The notes beneath the pieces were generated by a model. The model was not told where the DNA came from, made no database searches, and saw only the letters and a program-made list of their open reading frames with translations. The translations under genes and the position numbers were made by a program. A DNA stretch of 64,000 nucleotides from Salvia splendens (lineage: Eukaryota > Streptophyta > Magnoliopsida > Lamiales > Lamiaceae): contig NC_056052.1 of assembly GCF_004379255.2 (NCBI RefSeq), positions 13,796,589 through 13,860,588 of the forward strand, read 5' to 3'. This document shows, one piece after another, positions 30,560-41,940 of the stretch. Positions within the stretch are counted from its first letter, which is position 1. Each line of letters opens with the position of its first letter.

Positions 30560-33121
30560 TGTCACGACCGCCCATACTAGGGGTGTTACAAACGAGGCGA
30601 TCGTGACTAAGGACAAACATTAAGAATAGCACTTAAGGATTTCAGTTCATAAGAAAGATTCAATTAGCTTAAAAGAATAATATTTTAGTTAAAAAATATA
30701 TATATAGCAGCGGAAATAAGGTTTCAAAGAGAGTCAAGGATGACGCCTATGTATGAAGACACAACGCATCCATATTCCCTATGCCGACTCAACATCCACC
30801 GCAACATCCCGCTCAACCTGCACATAGGGAAAACACATGCAGGGCTGAGTACTTGATGTACTCAATGGGCTCATGCCGAAATTTTTTTTTTCATAAAAAC
30901 AGTTATGTCATCCATATCAGTGATCTCGAGTTTTATGTGTAGTTAAGAAATATCACGAGAACACAAAAATATTTCAAAGTCTGGCCAGACAATCAATCTC
31001 CCCACTTTCTCATCAATCATTCAATCACATTCTCTTTCCATAGTGCGACGAAAGTGTGGCCACACTATTCGCCCACGAGACCGGCCGACTAGCAAGGACG
31101 ACTCACGATCCCACTTGTGTACACAGCCTGATAGGGTTTGCGGCCCTATTCAGACCCGAATTCGTTTCATTCATAGCCATATAGCCTAACGGAGTAAACT
31201 CATACGAACTAGGCATTAGGCACATAATGTCAATCAAAACAATCCATGGCATGACATAACACTTTTAAACCACCCTTATTACACCATAATCATACTTTTG
31301 AAAGCGTAAAAGAGTTTAGTAAAAGAGAGCCCACCTCGTTCTCTTAGCAATTCACACCCCAACTTAGCAACTCTCGATCCTCGAGTTCACGAGTACACAA
31401 CACCCTTGTCAAAGACAACACAAGTCAGCCTCACACAACATCATCTTACTATGCATGTCCTATCGCTTCTCTCTCGTCGTTTTCCTCAATTTCCCAAACC
31501 CAGCATACGTCACATAGGTGTAAGACACGCGTAACACATTTCAACTGATCACAAGTGATTTCAACATTTAAACACGTTTCTTGGACATACATGCATCATA
31601 TAACACTTTTAAATCTTGAAACTAGGTGTCATTTTAATAAGGCAGAAAACTGGCAGAATTGCGCGACCGTTTTGTAAAAATTACTATAAAATCACCCAAC
31701 CTCAAAAGATGCTAAATTTTGGTCACAATATAGAGGACACATTCAAGTTCATCCATGAAAATTTTCATATCGAAATCACGCCATTATTCAGTCATTTCAC
31801 ATATTGAACTCTCTGGTCAGAACATATAATTTCTGACAGTATTGCGCAGTAAACTTCAAAAATTCACCAAAAATTCATCCTTCCTCATATGGTGATAAAA
31901 TTTGGTCACAACACATTAGACACATTCAAGTTCACCCAGTTAAAATTTCACACTGAAATCATATCATTTGGTCAGTCAAAACATTTATGCAACTCTCTGA
32001 TCGGGACATAAAATTCTAGCAGCACTGCGCAGTTCATTTGAAAAATTCACCGTAAATTCATAAGATGTCCAATAAGGCTGAAATTTTCACAAGACTCAGA
32101 AGACACTTCAAATTTTCATCTAGTTCAAGAATCACATCGATCGGAGGTCATTTGGTCGGTCAAACAGATTTCGAAACATTCTGGCCGAGAACACACGTTA
32201 CTGGCAGAATTGCGCAGTCAACTTCAAACATTTTTCAAAAATTCATTTTTCGACAAAAAGGGCTGAAATTTATACGAGACACAGAAAACAACTTGAAGTT
32301 TACTCAGTAAAAATTTTATAGAAAAATTCGTTCGTTTGATGGGTCAAATACAGATTATAAGTCACTGGTCGTGCATCACAGATTTCTGGTTCAAGTTCGA
32401 AAATAGGGTTTTTAAAACTTCCACAACACAAACACCGATTTTTCATGCTCGATAACACATAATCATGCTTACACGTTCCTCATACACATATTTGCACATA
32501 AACTCATATTATTCACCAAATATTTCAATCCAACACACATGATTTCAATCAACAGCGCAAAATCAAACAAGTTCTTACGAAACACACTTTCCCTCCCGTT
32601 AAACTTGCGATCTATCAAACCTACACCCTCTACATGCATGTAGGACTCAAGAACATGGTCAAAACGGGTAGGATGATAGAAAGTGAACAATATACCTTCT
32701 TTGACACAAAACGAATCGGTAGAACAAACGTTGACACGATTCGTCCCTCTCCCTTCACCGCTGCCGCCGCTGCCACGAATCCGCCATCGCGGATCCGCCA
32801 CCATCGGCTCCTCCCTCTCTCTTCTCTCTCTCGGGTTCTCGATTCGTTCGTAGAAGTAAAAGAAATGAAAGAGGAGGGAGGTCATATTTATAGAAAATTT
32901 TTTCATAAAAGACAAAAATTCACGTCTTTTCGTTTTGATGTGACGAGTAATTAATGCGGCATTGAAAAACGTGCCTGATGCGACGTGGTTCTTATCCACT
33001 TGGAAAACGTGCCTGATGTGACGCGATTCTTATCCAACTTTTCGTCTCGATTTGTTGTCGAAAGTGTATTTGATACGTGGTTTATTCTTTCGTGTAGGTA
33101 ACGATTTAACGGGTCGTTACA
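30560..33121 (-). mobile_element. LTR of a Tekay-like Ty3/gypsy element, minus strand
   Basis: About 2.56 kb beginning TGTAACGACCC at 33121 and ending ...GTGACA at 30560, followed by the primer-binding site. The part at 30770-30870 is related to the plus-strand LTR near 59180-59260, so the two belong to the same lineage although their first bases differ. Long LTRs of this size are usual for Tekay/Del chromoviruses. The partner LTR is not in the window. The short frames inside are not considered coding. Confidence 0.78.
32884..32892 (-). promoter_or_regulatory. TATA box of the minus-strand LTR
   Basis: TATAAATAT on the minus strand, followed downstream by a CT-rich stretch near 32815-32880, the usual layout of an LTR U3/R boundary. 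Confidence 0.5.
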
Positions 33122-33582
33122 TACACTATGCAACAAATGCACAATTAAAATACACAATTTCACACATGGTACACACTACAAACATTAAACACGATATAAA
33201 TAAAATACACACACCCACAACTCAACACATAACACATTTTGCACTCCCTCTACACATCACACATATACGCACACTTTACACATACATATTAAACAAAAAC
33301 TACACATTGTACACAAAATACATATACAAAATACAAACATTACAAAAACACTACACTCAATACGCAGCCCATACTACAACAACTAAACATACTATAAATA
33401 AAATATACAAACATACACAAAACACATGTACAACAAAAATACTTACATACATTGCAAACGCTGCGCTACATATACTAAAACAAAATACTCTATTTATATA
33501 CTATACAACAAATATATACATAAAATTTACAATTTATACATACGTGGCACCTACTACGCACACTCACTACAGACCCATGGGA
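33122..33582. repeat. CA-rich degenerate tandem repeat
   Basis: Built from variants of TACACA, AATAAAATACACA and AAACATTAAACAC. It is closely related to 62815-63330, sharing the same order of words. Frames across it are low-complexity and not coding. The last 12 bases before 33583 (AGACCCATGGGA) are of unclear origin. Confidence 0.85.
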
Positions 33583-34947
33583 TTCGGTAATCCTTGCCTC
33601 CAACACGACCCTTCCTTCCCAACGCATGACACTCATCAATGACATGCCCAACATGCTTACAATTCTCGCAAAACAATGGGATACGACCCATGCTACTTTG
33701 TGTCTTGATTGTTTGCCTAGGATGTTTAGCATGATCTCCTCCGTCGGGGGGTTGGAGATATCAATCTCAACACATATCCTAACAAAAGAGAGCCGGGTTT
33801 GATTGATTGTGGCATGGTCCGTTTGTAACGGCTTGCCTAGTAGCTTGCCGATCGCCATGAGGGCCGCTTAGGACCTTAGCATAATCACCCATATCTTGGA
33901 ATTAGAGTAAAAGTGCTTAGCATTTAAGTACTTCCAAGTGAATGAGCCCACTAGCCCCATACACCCTAAGCTTTTTTGAATTTGGAATGTAGATGGGAGT
34001 GAGTGGGAGAACTTTCCAATTATGGCTAGTCCTAGTTTCTCTGAGAGGAATTCCGTTTCTAAATCGGTAAAGGAGAGACATGGGGTACCTTCAACGTTTT
34101 CAGCCGTCCCCAAAGGTGTGACCTTGCCGGCGTCAAGTGTGATTGGCTTGGCCTTTTAGAAATTGTGCGGGTTTGGGACTCCCACCACGGGTCCCGTTCC
34201 TCCTTGTGAGAAGAGGTCTTTAGCCTCCTTCCAAGCATTCGCCGACGGAACTGGGTTTTCCGACGAGCACTCCGGCGCTCCGGCGGCGGGGCCACGGTCC
34301 CTCTTGTCTCCATCCTTGCCGAGAGGGAGGTGGATAGCACATGGTGCTGATTTTAAATTCAAAATGACAACTTCCTCAAATGGACCATCATTTACTTGTC
34401 CATGTAAAGTTACCTTTGTCTTTTCCTCCTTTTGTGAGTCACATGCATCCAACAACTCACATGCCACCCCATCATTCAAGTGGTGTATGGTACTTGCCAT
34501 GGGCAGCGGGTTGACCATCTCCCTCTCCATGCTTGAACCTCCAAGATTCAGGCCTACCGGCGCCGGCGACATTCCGGCCATCCCCTCACCTTCGAGCCCT
34601 TCCATTTCGCTCGTTGGAACGCTCCCTTCTTTTTCCATTTGAGCAAGAGAGCTCAACATCTCCCCAATTGGGACTTGCTTATTTTCCGACGACTTCTTCA
34701 TTTCACCATGGAGTTCGGCAACGAGTGTATCAGCCATTTCAAAAACCATCTTATTCTTAGCTCTACTAACCTCCGAACCAGATTCAAGACCGGCTCGTTT
34801 GAGGGCTTGTCGAGCTTTCTCCGGGTGAGGCGTGCCAACCCTTTTTGTTTTAGACCATGCAATCGAATGAAACTTCCACTCCGGCGAGGAGAGGCGCTGC
34901 GTCGTGTGTTTCATGGCCGGGGCATCCCCCTCCGGCAACTCACCACC
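33583..34947 (-). pseudogene. LINE ORF1 (gag-like, DUF4283-like and zinc knuckle), broken
   Basis: The N-terminal frame (to 34156) is rich in Pro, Glu and Lys and ends at a stop. The DUF4283-like RNA-binding region continues in other frames (33868-34113 and 33490-33858), with a deletion near 33861 and a frameshift through the zinc knuckle near 33660. ORF1 proteins of plant L1 elements bind the element RNA in ribonucleoprotein particles. This copy could not make such a protein. Confidence 0.78.
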
Positions 34948-35064
34948 GGACTTCACCATGTTTCAGATGCAACAATCACATTTCACCTCCCTCAAAGGGG
35001 AAGGAGGGAGAGAGGGCGAATTCTAGAGAGAAGGGAGAGCTTCTCTCACTTGAAATGGTTTTTT
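33583..35064 (-). mobile_element. ORF1-only LINE derivative, copy 1, 3'-truncated
   Basis: Minus-strand sequence colinear with the 5' and middle part of the ORF1-only element at 54794-57127, including its 5' end next to the same LTR position. The last part of ORF1 and the 3' tail are missing. A segment is also deleted at about 33861, where the GGCCGC/GACCGC-type words are similar. Confidence 0.82.
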
Positions 35065-35990
35065 TTACCATATCTTGCCAAATCTTTCCTTATTCTATTT
35101 AAATTAGGATTTAAATTATTTCCTTGTGGAAATAATCACCATTTTCGATCCACCTCTATTTTTTTAAAGGGATTAATATTTTGTTCCTATTTTGTGGGAT
35201 TCTTTCTATCCAAGTAAATACCAAATCAATTCCTATGATAATTAAATAGCATACATTTCGAACTCTCTCTCTCTCAATACACACCTATTTTGTTTTAATT
35301 GTGGAATTTATTCATTGACCTCTATATTTTTCTTCCACAAATTTTAATTGTTTTATTTAACTGTGGGAATAAATCCTTGAATATATAAATATAGAAAAAC
35401 CCTAACCCTAATCTTCCCCACTATCACACGCCCCCCTCCCCCCTCCTCACTCTCTCCCACACGCCATCTCTATCCCTCTCTCTCAAGTGCTCCAAATTGA
35501 TTCTTCATCTTTGCCTTGATTGGAGTTGGAAACTCAAGATCCGTTGAAGAATCAAACCACTTGTCGTTTCTACCGATTGTTCTCCAAGGGAAAGGTATAC
35601 TTTGATCGATGTTTCTCATTCTTACTGTTTAATCTGTAATCTTGAACCCCCCATACATATAGTTGAGTGGAGAATTGTAGATCTAAGAACTAAATAGTTG
35701 GGAAGGGAGTTTGCACAAGAATATGTGTGTGCGCGTGTATGTGTGCGTGTATGTGTGTGTGTGCGTGTGGATGTATCAATTGTGAATATTATGTGTGATG
35801 AGGAAGGCATGGTTGTGAATCTATTTTTAAGCATGAATGTGTATGTGGAAGCATGAATATGTATGTGAGGAAGTATGATAGACAAACTAGGGTTTGTGGA
35901 TGTTGAGCATGAAAACTGTTGTGTACGGGCAGTAGGTTCCGAAGACTGTTAGACCAATCAAACGATCTTATTTTGGCACGAAATTCGAAC
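35065..35990 (+). mobile_element. Tekay-like LTR fragment, plus strand
   Basis: Colinear with 57128-58120 of the 5' LTR at 54335. It begins at the same ORF1-only LINE insertion point and ends at 35990 against LINE2 sequence. It contains a TATA box (35384-35391), a telomere-like CCCTAACCCTAA word just after it, a CT-rich region, and a GT-rich microsatellite near 35722-35770. No gene is present. Confidence 0.85.
35384..35391 (+). promoter_or_regulatory. TATA box in the LTR fragment
   Basis: TATAAATA followed within 20 bases by the telo-box-like CCCTAACCCTAA. The same pair occurs at 62289 in the 3' LTR of the plus-strand element. Confidence 0.5.
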
Positions 35991-36062
35991 CAACCGTCGA
36001 ACTCCCTCCATACACATGCTGCTCCCCACCCCCGGGTGAAGAGATGTTGAAGGGACTCAGTG
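35990..36062 (-). mobile_element. LINE2 ORF2 fragment (zf-RVT region) left of the ORF1-only insertion
   Basis: The minus strand translates as a short zf-RVT segment of the kind seen in the other LINE ORF2s (SLQHLF...GAA...WREFD). It continues, across the inserted element, at 38403. It is cut on the left by the LTR fragment. Confidence 0.82.
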
Positions 36063-38402
36063 TTTTTTTAATCAAAAGCACCACGAGGGTGGAGGGTTAG
36101 GCGGACCCACACCTGTGCATTACTAAGGATAATTGCAACGAACAACCAGGAACACCGAGCCGCCCAAAAAGTGACGGCTCGCCAAAACCAATTAGAGTAC
36201 AACGAGGGACTCCCTACCAACTAGAGTGGTCATCAATGTACTCTTCACTATTCTATTACAATTAACATGGTGCAACCTTCACATAACAAAATCCAAGGTC
36301 CGTCACTTAAATGAGGCTCGCAATAGGGATACCCCCGCGATGAACGATCCCTCCCGGATCAAGTTCCTCGATGAAGCCTTCATTCTCCCGGTTGGGGAGC
36401 CCACGTGAGACATTCATTGAGCAAGTGCTCGGCTCGTTCGCACTAGAGTCATCCCAATCGAATGACACCATGGCAAAATTGTCTTTCAAATGCAAATTGT
36501 CGATGTGTTGAGCTTTGGAGTGCATGTCTCCCTTATGTGCCTTGCCTTACCTCTTCCTCGACACCAATTGGAATCCATCCTCGTCCATGCTTGGTTGACT
36601 CCCAAGGGGCGCTCGAGGAGCCAACGGATCGACGTTCATTGTACCCTCCTTGTTCTTCTCTTGGTTGCCACTATCTTTTTCTTTGTTCGTGTGATCAATG
36701 TTCAGTGAGGTGCCAACCCTAATCGCCGCCTTTGGACGCCATTCTCAACGGATGATCTTGTGATCGTGGCTAGGGTAGAACGCCTTGGTTGGTGTTCGGT
36801 AATCCTTGCCTCCAACACGACCCTTCCTTCCCAACGCATGACACTCATCAATGACATGCCCAACATGCTTACAATTCTCGCAAAACAATGGAATACGGTC
36901 CCATGCTACTTTGTGTCTTGAATTTTTGCCTAGGATGTTTAGCATGATCTCCTCCGTCGGGGGGTTGGAGATATCAATCTCAACACATATCCTAACAAAA
37001 GAGAGCTGGGTTTGATTGATTGTGGCATGGTCCGTTTGTAACGGCTTGCCTAGTAGCTTGCCGATCGCCATGAGGGCCGATTCCTCAAAAAGATGGGCCG
37101 GTAGTCCCATGATATTGCACTACACGGCAACGATGGGCGACTCAAAGAACGTATCAAAGTCCGGAGCCCATTTAAACACCCTCATTGGGTGAATGTCAAC
37201 AAACCAAACCGGACTCCAATTAGGGCCACTTAAGACCTTAGCATAATCTGCCATATCTTGGAATTGAAGTAGGATGTGCTTGGCATTCAAGTATTTCCAA
37301 GTGAAAGAACCAACTAGCCCCATACCCCCTAAGCTTTTTTGAATTTGGAAAGAAGAAGGGAGTGAGTGGGAAAACTTCCCAACAATGGCTAGTCCTAGTT
37401 TCTCCGAGAGATATTCCGTTTCAACATCGGTAAAGGAGAGATAAGGGGTACCTTCAAAGTCTCCGGCTGTCCCCAAAAGTGTGAACTTGCCGGCGTCGAG
37501 TGGGATTGGCTCGTCCTTATGGGTTTTGAGCGGTGTTGAGGCTTCCACAATGCACCCCGTCCCCCCATGTGCGAACAAGTTTTTAGCCTCCTTCCATGCA
37601 TTCGCCGGCGGGACCAGGTTTTCCGGTGGGTACTCCGGCGGCCGGCCGTCGGTGACATGGTCCCTCTTGTCTCCATCAATGCTGATTTGGGTGTGGATAG
37701 TACATGGTGCTGATTTTGAATTCAAAATGGCATTTACCTCAAATGGACCATCATTCTCTTGCCCAAGCAAAGTAACCTTTGTCTTTTCCTTCTTTTGTGA
37801 GTCACATGCCAACCCATCCTCTAGCCTAGGCGTCACATGGAGGGGTGTACTTGCATTGGTCTCCTTGTTGACCATCTCATACTCCAAGCATGAGACATCA
37901 AGGTCCCGGCCAGCCGGCGCCGGCGCAATTCCGGCCATCCCCTCACCATCAAGACCTTCCAAATATTTAGTCGAAGCTTTCTCATCCTTTATCATTTGAG
38001 CTAAGGAGCTCAACATCTCCCCAATAAGAGCTTGCTTAACATCCGGCGACCCCCTCCCTTCACCATGGAGTTTGCCGACGAGTCCATCAGCCATTTCGAA
38101 CACCATCTTCTTCTTAGCCCGACTCACCTCCGAACCAGATTCAAGACCGGCTCGTTTGAGGGCTTGTCGAGCTTTCTCCGGGTGGGGCGTGCCAACCCTT
38201 TTGGTTTTGGGCCGTGCAATCGAACGAAACTTCCACTCCGGTGAGGAAGGGGGCTGCATCGTGTGTATCAAGGCAGCGGCCTCCCCCTCCGGCAGCTCAC
38301 CACCGGACTTCACCATGTGTTGGATGCAACAATCACATTTCACATCCCTCAAAGGGGAGGGGAGGGAGAGTGGGCGAATTCTAGAGAGAAAGGAGAACTT
38401 CT
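36063..38402 (-). mobile_element. ORF1-only LINE derivative, copy 2, complete with target-site duplication
   Basis: A 2.34-kb minus-strand element with a T-run at its left edge (the 3' tail) and a 5' end at 38402. CTCAGTG flanks it on both sides (36056-36062 and 38403-38409; up to 9 bp with the ambiguous TT). It holds ORF1 followed directly by a short 3' part and tail, and no ORF2. It sits inside the zf-RVT region of LINE2. The tail and the target duplication indicate LINE-type retrotransposition in trans. Confidence 0.85.
36307..38316 (-). pseudogene. LINE ORF1, near-complete, three stops (ORF1-only copy 2)
   Basis: From the ATG at 38316 the frame encodes an N-terminal low-complexity region, then a DUF4283-like RNA-binding domain (about 37120-37400). 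A TGG-to-TAG change stops it at 37120. The frame reopens at 37110 to give the CX2CX4HX4C zinc knuckle (near 36870-36920) and stops at a CGA-to-TGA change at 36745. The C-terminal tail is read at 36307-36525. Comparison with 54794-57127 shows these are point changes of the C-to-T type, as from methylated cytosine. Intact length would be roughly 640-660 residues. Confidence 0.8.
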
Positions 38403-39214
38403 CTCAGTGTTAGGCCTCCGTGGACAGCATTGGCATTTCGACGCAAGCTCTATCTTCCTCCATTGGAGCTTGGAATCGACCGGGATCCTATTTCACAAGA
38501 GTCGCCAATTAAAGATTGCAATAGATTTTGTGAGGCCAACCCTTCAAATGTCGTCGAGACCTTGAATTCTCAGCCTCTGCGTGCGTATAGTCTCCCAAGT
38601 TGTAGCAAGCGAGAACTCCCCGAGCCGAGAGAGCTTCCATCGAGGGACGTCCGGTACCCCCGCGACGATTGGAGTATCAAGGATTTGTTTGATAACCTCT
38701 TGTGGCATTCCGACCTGATTGTGAAGTTGGAGTAACTTAGCCTCGGCCCAAGTTCCATCCCTAATGTAGTCCGAGACCTTGGCCGCTAGGGCGCCTCTAT
38801 AGTCAAGACAGAGCTCGCGAAGGGGAGAGTCACCAAGCCATATGTCATCCCAAAAGTAGGCATCACCCTGACCGATCACCCATCTAATGTGCGGATTTGC
38901 TTGATTTCTCTCTTTCATTAACCGTTTCCATGTCGGGCTGTGTCTCCCCGAAGGGGAGGTCGCAAAGGGGGAATTTTTGTGACAATACTTGGCTTTCATG
39001 TACCTAGCCCATAGGGAGTTTTGCTCTCGGAACCTCCACCATAGTTTGATACTCAAGGCTCGGAGGACTTCTTTGGATTTATGATTGTCGAGACCCCCTT
39101 CGGGTGTGGGGAGGCAAATCTGATCCCACCCAATCCAATGTGTCTTTGTTCTCTCGTTTGACGATCCCTAGAAAAATCGAGCCATCTGCTGATCCAATTG
39201 CTTAAGGGCCCCGG
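38029..39214. repeat. 1186-bp tandem duplication, copy 1
   Basis: Bases 38029-39214 recur at 39215-40400 with about 1% difference by eye. The unit covers the 5' part of the ORF1-only element and adjoining LINE2 ORF2, so it arose after the ORF1-only element had inserted. Confidence 0.92.
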
Positions 39215-41940
39215 AGCTTGCTTAACATCCGGCGACCCCCTCCCTTCACCATGGAGTTTGCCGATGAGTCCATCAGCCATTTCGAACACCATCTTCTTCT
39301 TAGCCCGACTCACCTCCGAACCAGATTCAAGACCGGCTCGTTTGAGGGCTTGTCGAGCTTTCTCCGGGTGGGGCGTGCCAACCCTTTTGGTTTTGGGCCG
39401 TGCAATCGAACGAAACTTCCACTCCGGTGAGGAAGGGGGCTGCATCGTGTGTATCAAGGCAGCGGCCTCCCCCTCCGGCAGCTCACCACCGGACTTCACC
39501 ATGTGTTGGATGCAACAATCACATTTCACATCCCTCAAAGGGGAGGGGAGGGAGAGTGGGCGAATTCTAGAGAGAAAGGAGAGCTTCTCTCAGTGTTAGG
39601 CCTCCGTGGACAGCATTGGCATTTCGACGCAAGCTCTATCTTCCTCCATTGGAGCTTGGAATCGACCGGGATCCTATTTGACAAGAGTCGCCAATTAAAG
39701 ATTGCAATAGATTTTGTGAGGCCAACCATTCAAATGTCGTCGAGACCTTGAATTCTCAGCCTCTGCGTGCGTATAGTCTCCCAAGTTGTAGCAAGCGAGG
39801 ACTCCCCGAGCCGAGAGAGCTTCCATCGAGGGACGTCCGGTACCCCCGCGACGATTGGAGTATCAAGGATTTGTTTGATAACCTCTTGTGGCATTCCGAC
39901 CTGATTGTGAAGTTGGAGTAACTTAGCCTCGGCCCAAGTTCCATCCCTAATGTAGTCCGAGACCTTGGCCGCTGGGGCGCCCCTATCGTCAAGACAGAGC
40001 TCGCGAAGGGGAGAGTCACCAAGCCATATGTCATCCCAAAAGTAGGCATCACCCTGACCGATCACCCATCTAATGTGCGGATTTGCTTGATTTCTCGCTT
40101 TCATTAACCGTTTCCATGTCGGGCTGTGTCTCCCCGAAGGGGAGGCCGCAAAGGGGGAATTTTTGTGACAATACTTGGCCTTCATGTACCTAGCCCATAG
40201 GGAGTTTTGCTCTCGGAACCTCCACCATAGTTTGATACTCAAGGCTCGGAGGACTTCTTTGGATTTATGAATGTCGAGACCCCCTTCGGGTGTGGGGAGG
40301 CAAATCTGATCCCACCCAATCCAATGTGTCTTTTTTCTCTCGTTTGACGATCCCTAGAAAAATAGAGCCATCTGCTGATCCAATTGCTTAAGGGCCCCGG
40401 ACGTTGGTTTGATGGCCTGGAAAATGTGAAGCGGCACCGCTTCAAGGGTGCTTTGAATTAGGGTAAGCCTACCTCCAAAAGAGAGGTGTCGATGGGCCCA
40501 CCCCGAGATTCGTCCATATCTGTACGTTTGGCACCGCGATAAATGGGAACTCCAAGGTACAAAAAAGGGAAGGTACCTCGTGCGAAGCCTCCTTAATTTT
40601 GAATTAGGTTGGCGCACTCTTCATGTTGTTCGGCAATGTAGAAGTTGCTTTTTGCCAGGTTGATCTGCTGCCCGGAAACCCCCGCATATGCCTCCAAGCA
40701 TATCCGAAGCTGCCGAAGATGCCCCTCCGCTGCTTGTGTAATATCACAATGTCATCGGCGTATGCGAGGTGGCTTATTTCCATGCAATGGCGAGTAGCTC
40801 TAAAAGTCATCTCTTTCTTTCCCAAAATGAGCTTGTCTAATTCCCTTGAGAGGTAGTCAGCTGCAATCACGAAAAGTGCCGGGGATATTGGATCTCCCTG
40901 TCTGAGGCCGCGGGTGAACTTAAAAAACCGTGAGGGGGCGCCATTGACCAGTACCGAGAACCAACACGAACCCACACATCTTTCAATCATAGAAATCCAC
41001 GAAGCTAGGAATCCCATCCGGTGTAGCACTTTCAAAAGGAAGGGCCATTGTACTCGGTCGTAGGCCTTAGCCATATCGATTTTGACTGCGACATTAGGGG
41101 CCGGCGCACATCTCGAGAGCTCATGGAACATCTCCTGTGCCAAAAGGACATTGTCATTGAGGAGCCGTCCCTTCACAAATCCACTCTAGTTTGGTGAGAT
41201 AACCCTAGGGATGAGTTGAGTCAATCTCTTCGACAATATCTTCGTGATAATCTTGTTGACGACGTTGCACATGCTAATGGGGCGGTAGTCGCTCCACGAC
41301 TCCGGCACTAGCTTTTTTGGGATGAGGACTATGCTTGTGGCCGTGACGCTACGTGGGAGGTAGGCACCCCCGAAGAATTGTCCAATTGCCGCCACCACGT
41401 CTGGCCCGACCGTCGCCCAACAGGCCTGGTAGAAGAAGGCCGTGAATCCATCCGGCCCTGCGGCACTGTCCCCGTAAATGTCAAAGATAGCTTTTCTAAC
41501 TTCATCTGCAGACGGGGGTCGGGGAGAGAAGCCACTTCATCCGAGGGTGGGAGTTGGTGAATCAAACTAAGGTCTGGCTCGGAAAGTGTGAGGCGGCCCG
41601 GGGCCAGGAGGTCTTGGAAGAACTCCACCACTGAGTTTCTGATCTCCATTTCATCCGAGATCTCTCGGCCGCCCACATTGATCTTGTGAATGCGCATGCG
41701 AATCCTTTTTTGCTTGACCCAGCTTTGGTAGAATTTAGTGTTCTTGTCGCCCTCCGCTAGCCATCTTAGGGTTGCCTTTTGGCACCGAAAATCCTCCTCC
41801 ATTTTGAGGAGTCGAGTGTACTTGGCGATGCATCTATTGATCTCTGTTCTGTTCTCCGGGGTTGGCTTTTCTTTGAAATCGCTTTGGGCCATTGCAATTT
41901 TCGCCTCCATATCCTTGAGGTTGTTATGAATGTTCCCGAT
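38410..41940 (-). pseudogene. LINE2 ORF2, 5'-truncated reverse transcriptase and zf-RVT, broken
   Basis: In reading order from 41940: the linker before RT, RT (41398-40604, with the active-site YADD near 40750), thumb region, and zf-RVT tail (40242-39730 and again 39056-38544 in the duplicated unit). Stops and frame changes occur near 41180, 40610 and 40360, and the endonuclease is missing. Between 39215 and 39595 the sequence is duplicated ORF1-only element and not ORF2. It lies in the same orientation as LINE1 and is joined to its RNase H at 41940. This is a dead retrotransposon gene. Confidence 0.85.
39215..40400. repeat. 1186-bp tandem duplication, copy 2
   Basis: Second copy, joined after GGGGCCCCGG. 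Both units end in the same word, and this one continues into LINE2 ORF2 at 40401. The junction fuses the ORF1 N-terminus to ORF2 sequence in one open frame (39053-39538, minus). Confidence 0.92.

Noticed and set aside
32469..32999. 176-residue minus frame in the Tekay-like LTR
   Set aside because: It crosses the LTR TATA box and CT-rich region, is low-complexity in part, and has no counterpart in the other LTRs.
33052..33642. 196-residue Thr/His/Tyr-rich frame
   Set aside because: It is a translation of the CA-rich repeat running into LINE sequence.
34163..34642. 159-residue plus frame, repeated at 56245-56724
   Set aside because: Antisense to LINE ORF1; its conservation follows from the ORF1 sequence.
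35715..35770. GT-rich microsatellite as a regulatory Z-DNA site
   Set aside because: Simple repeat of variable length in the LTR copies; no evidence of function.
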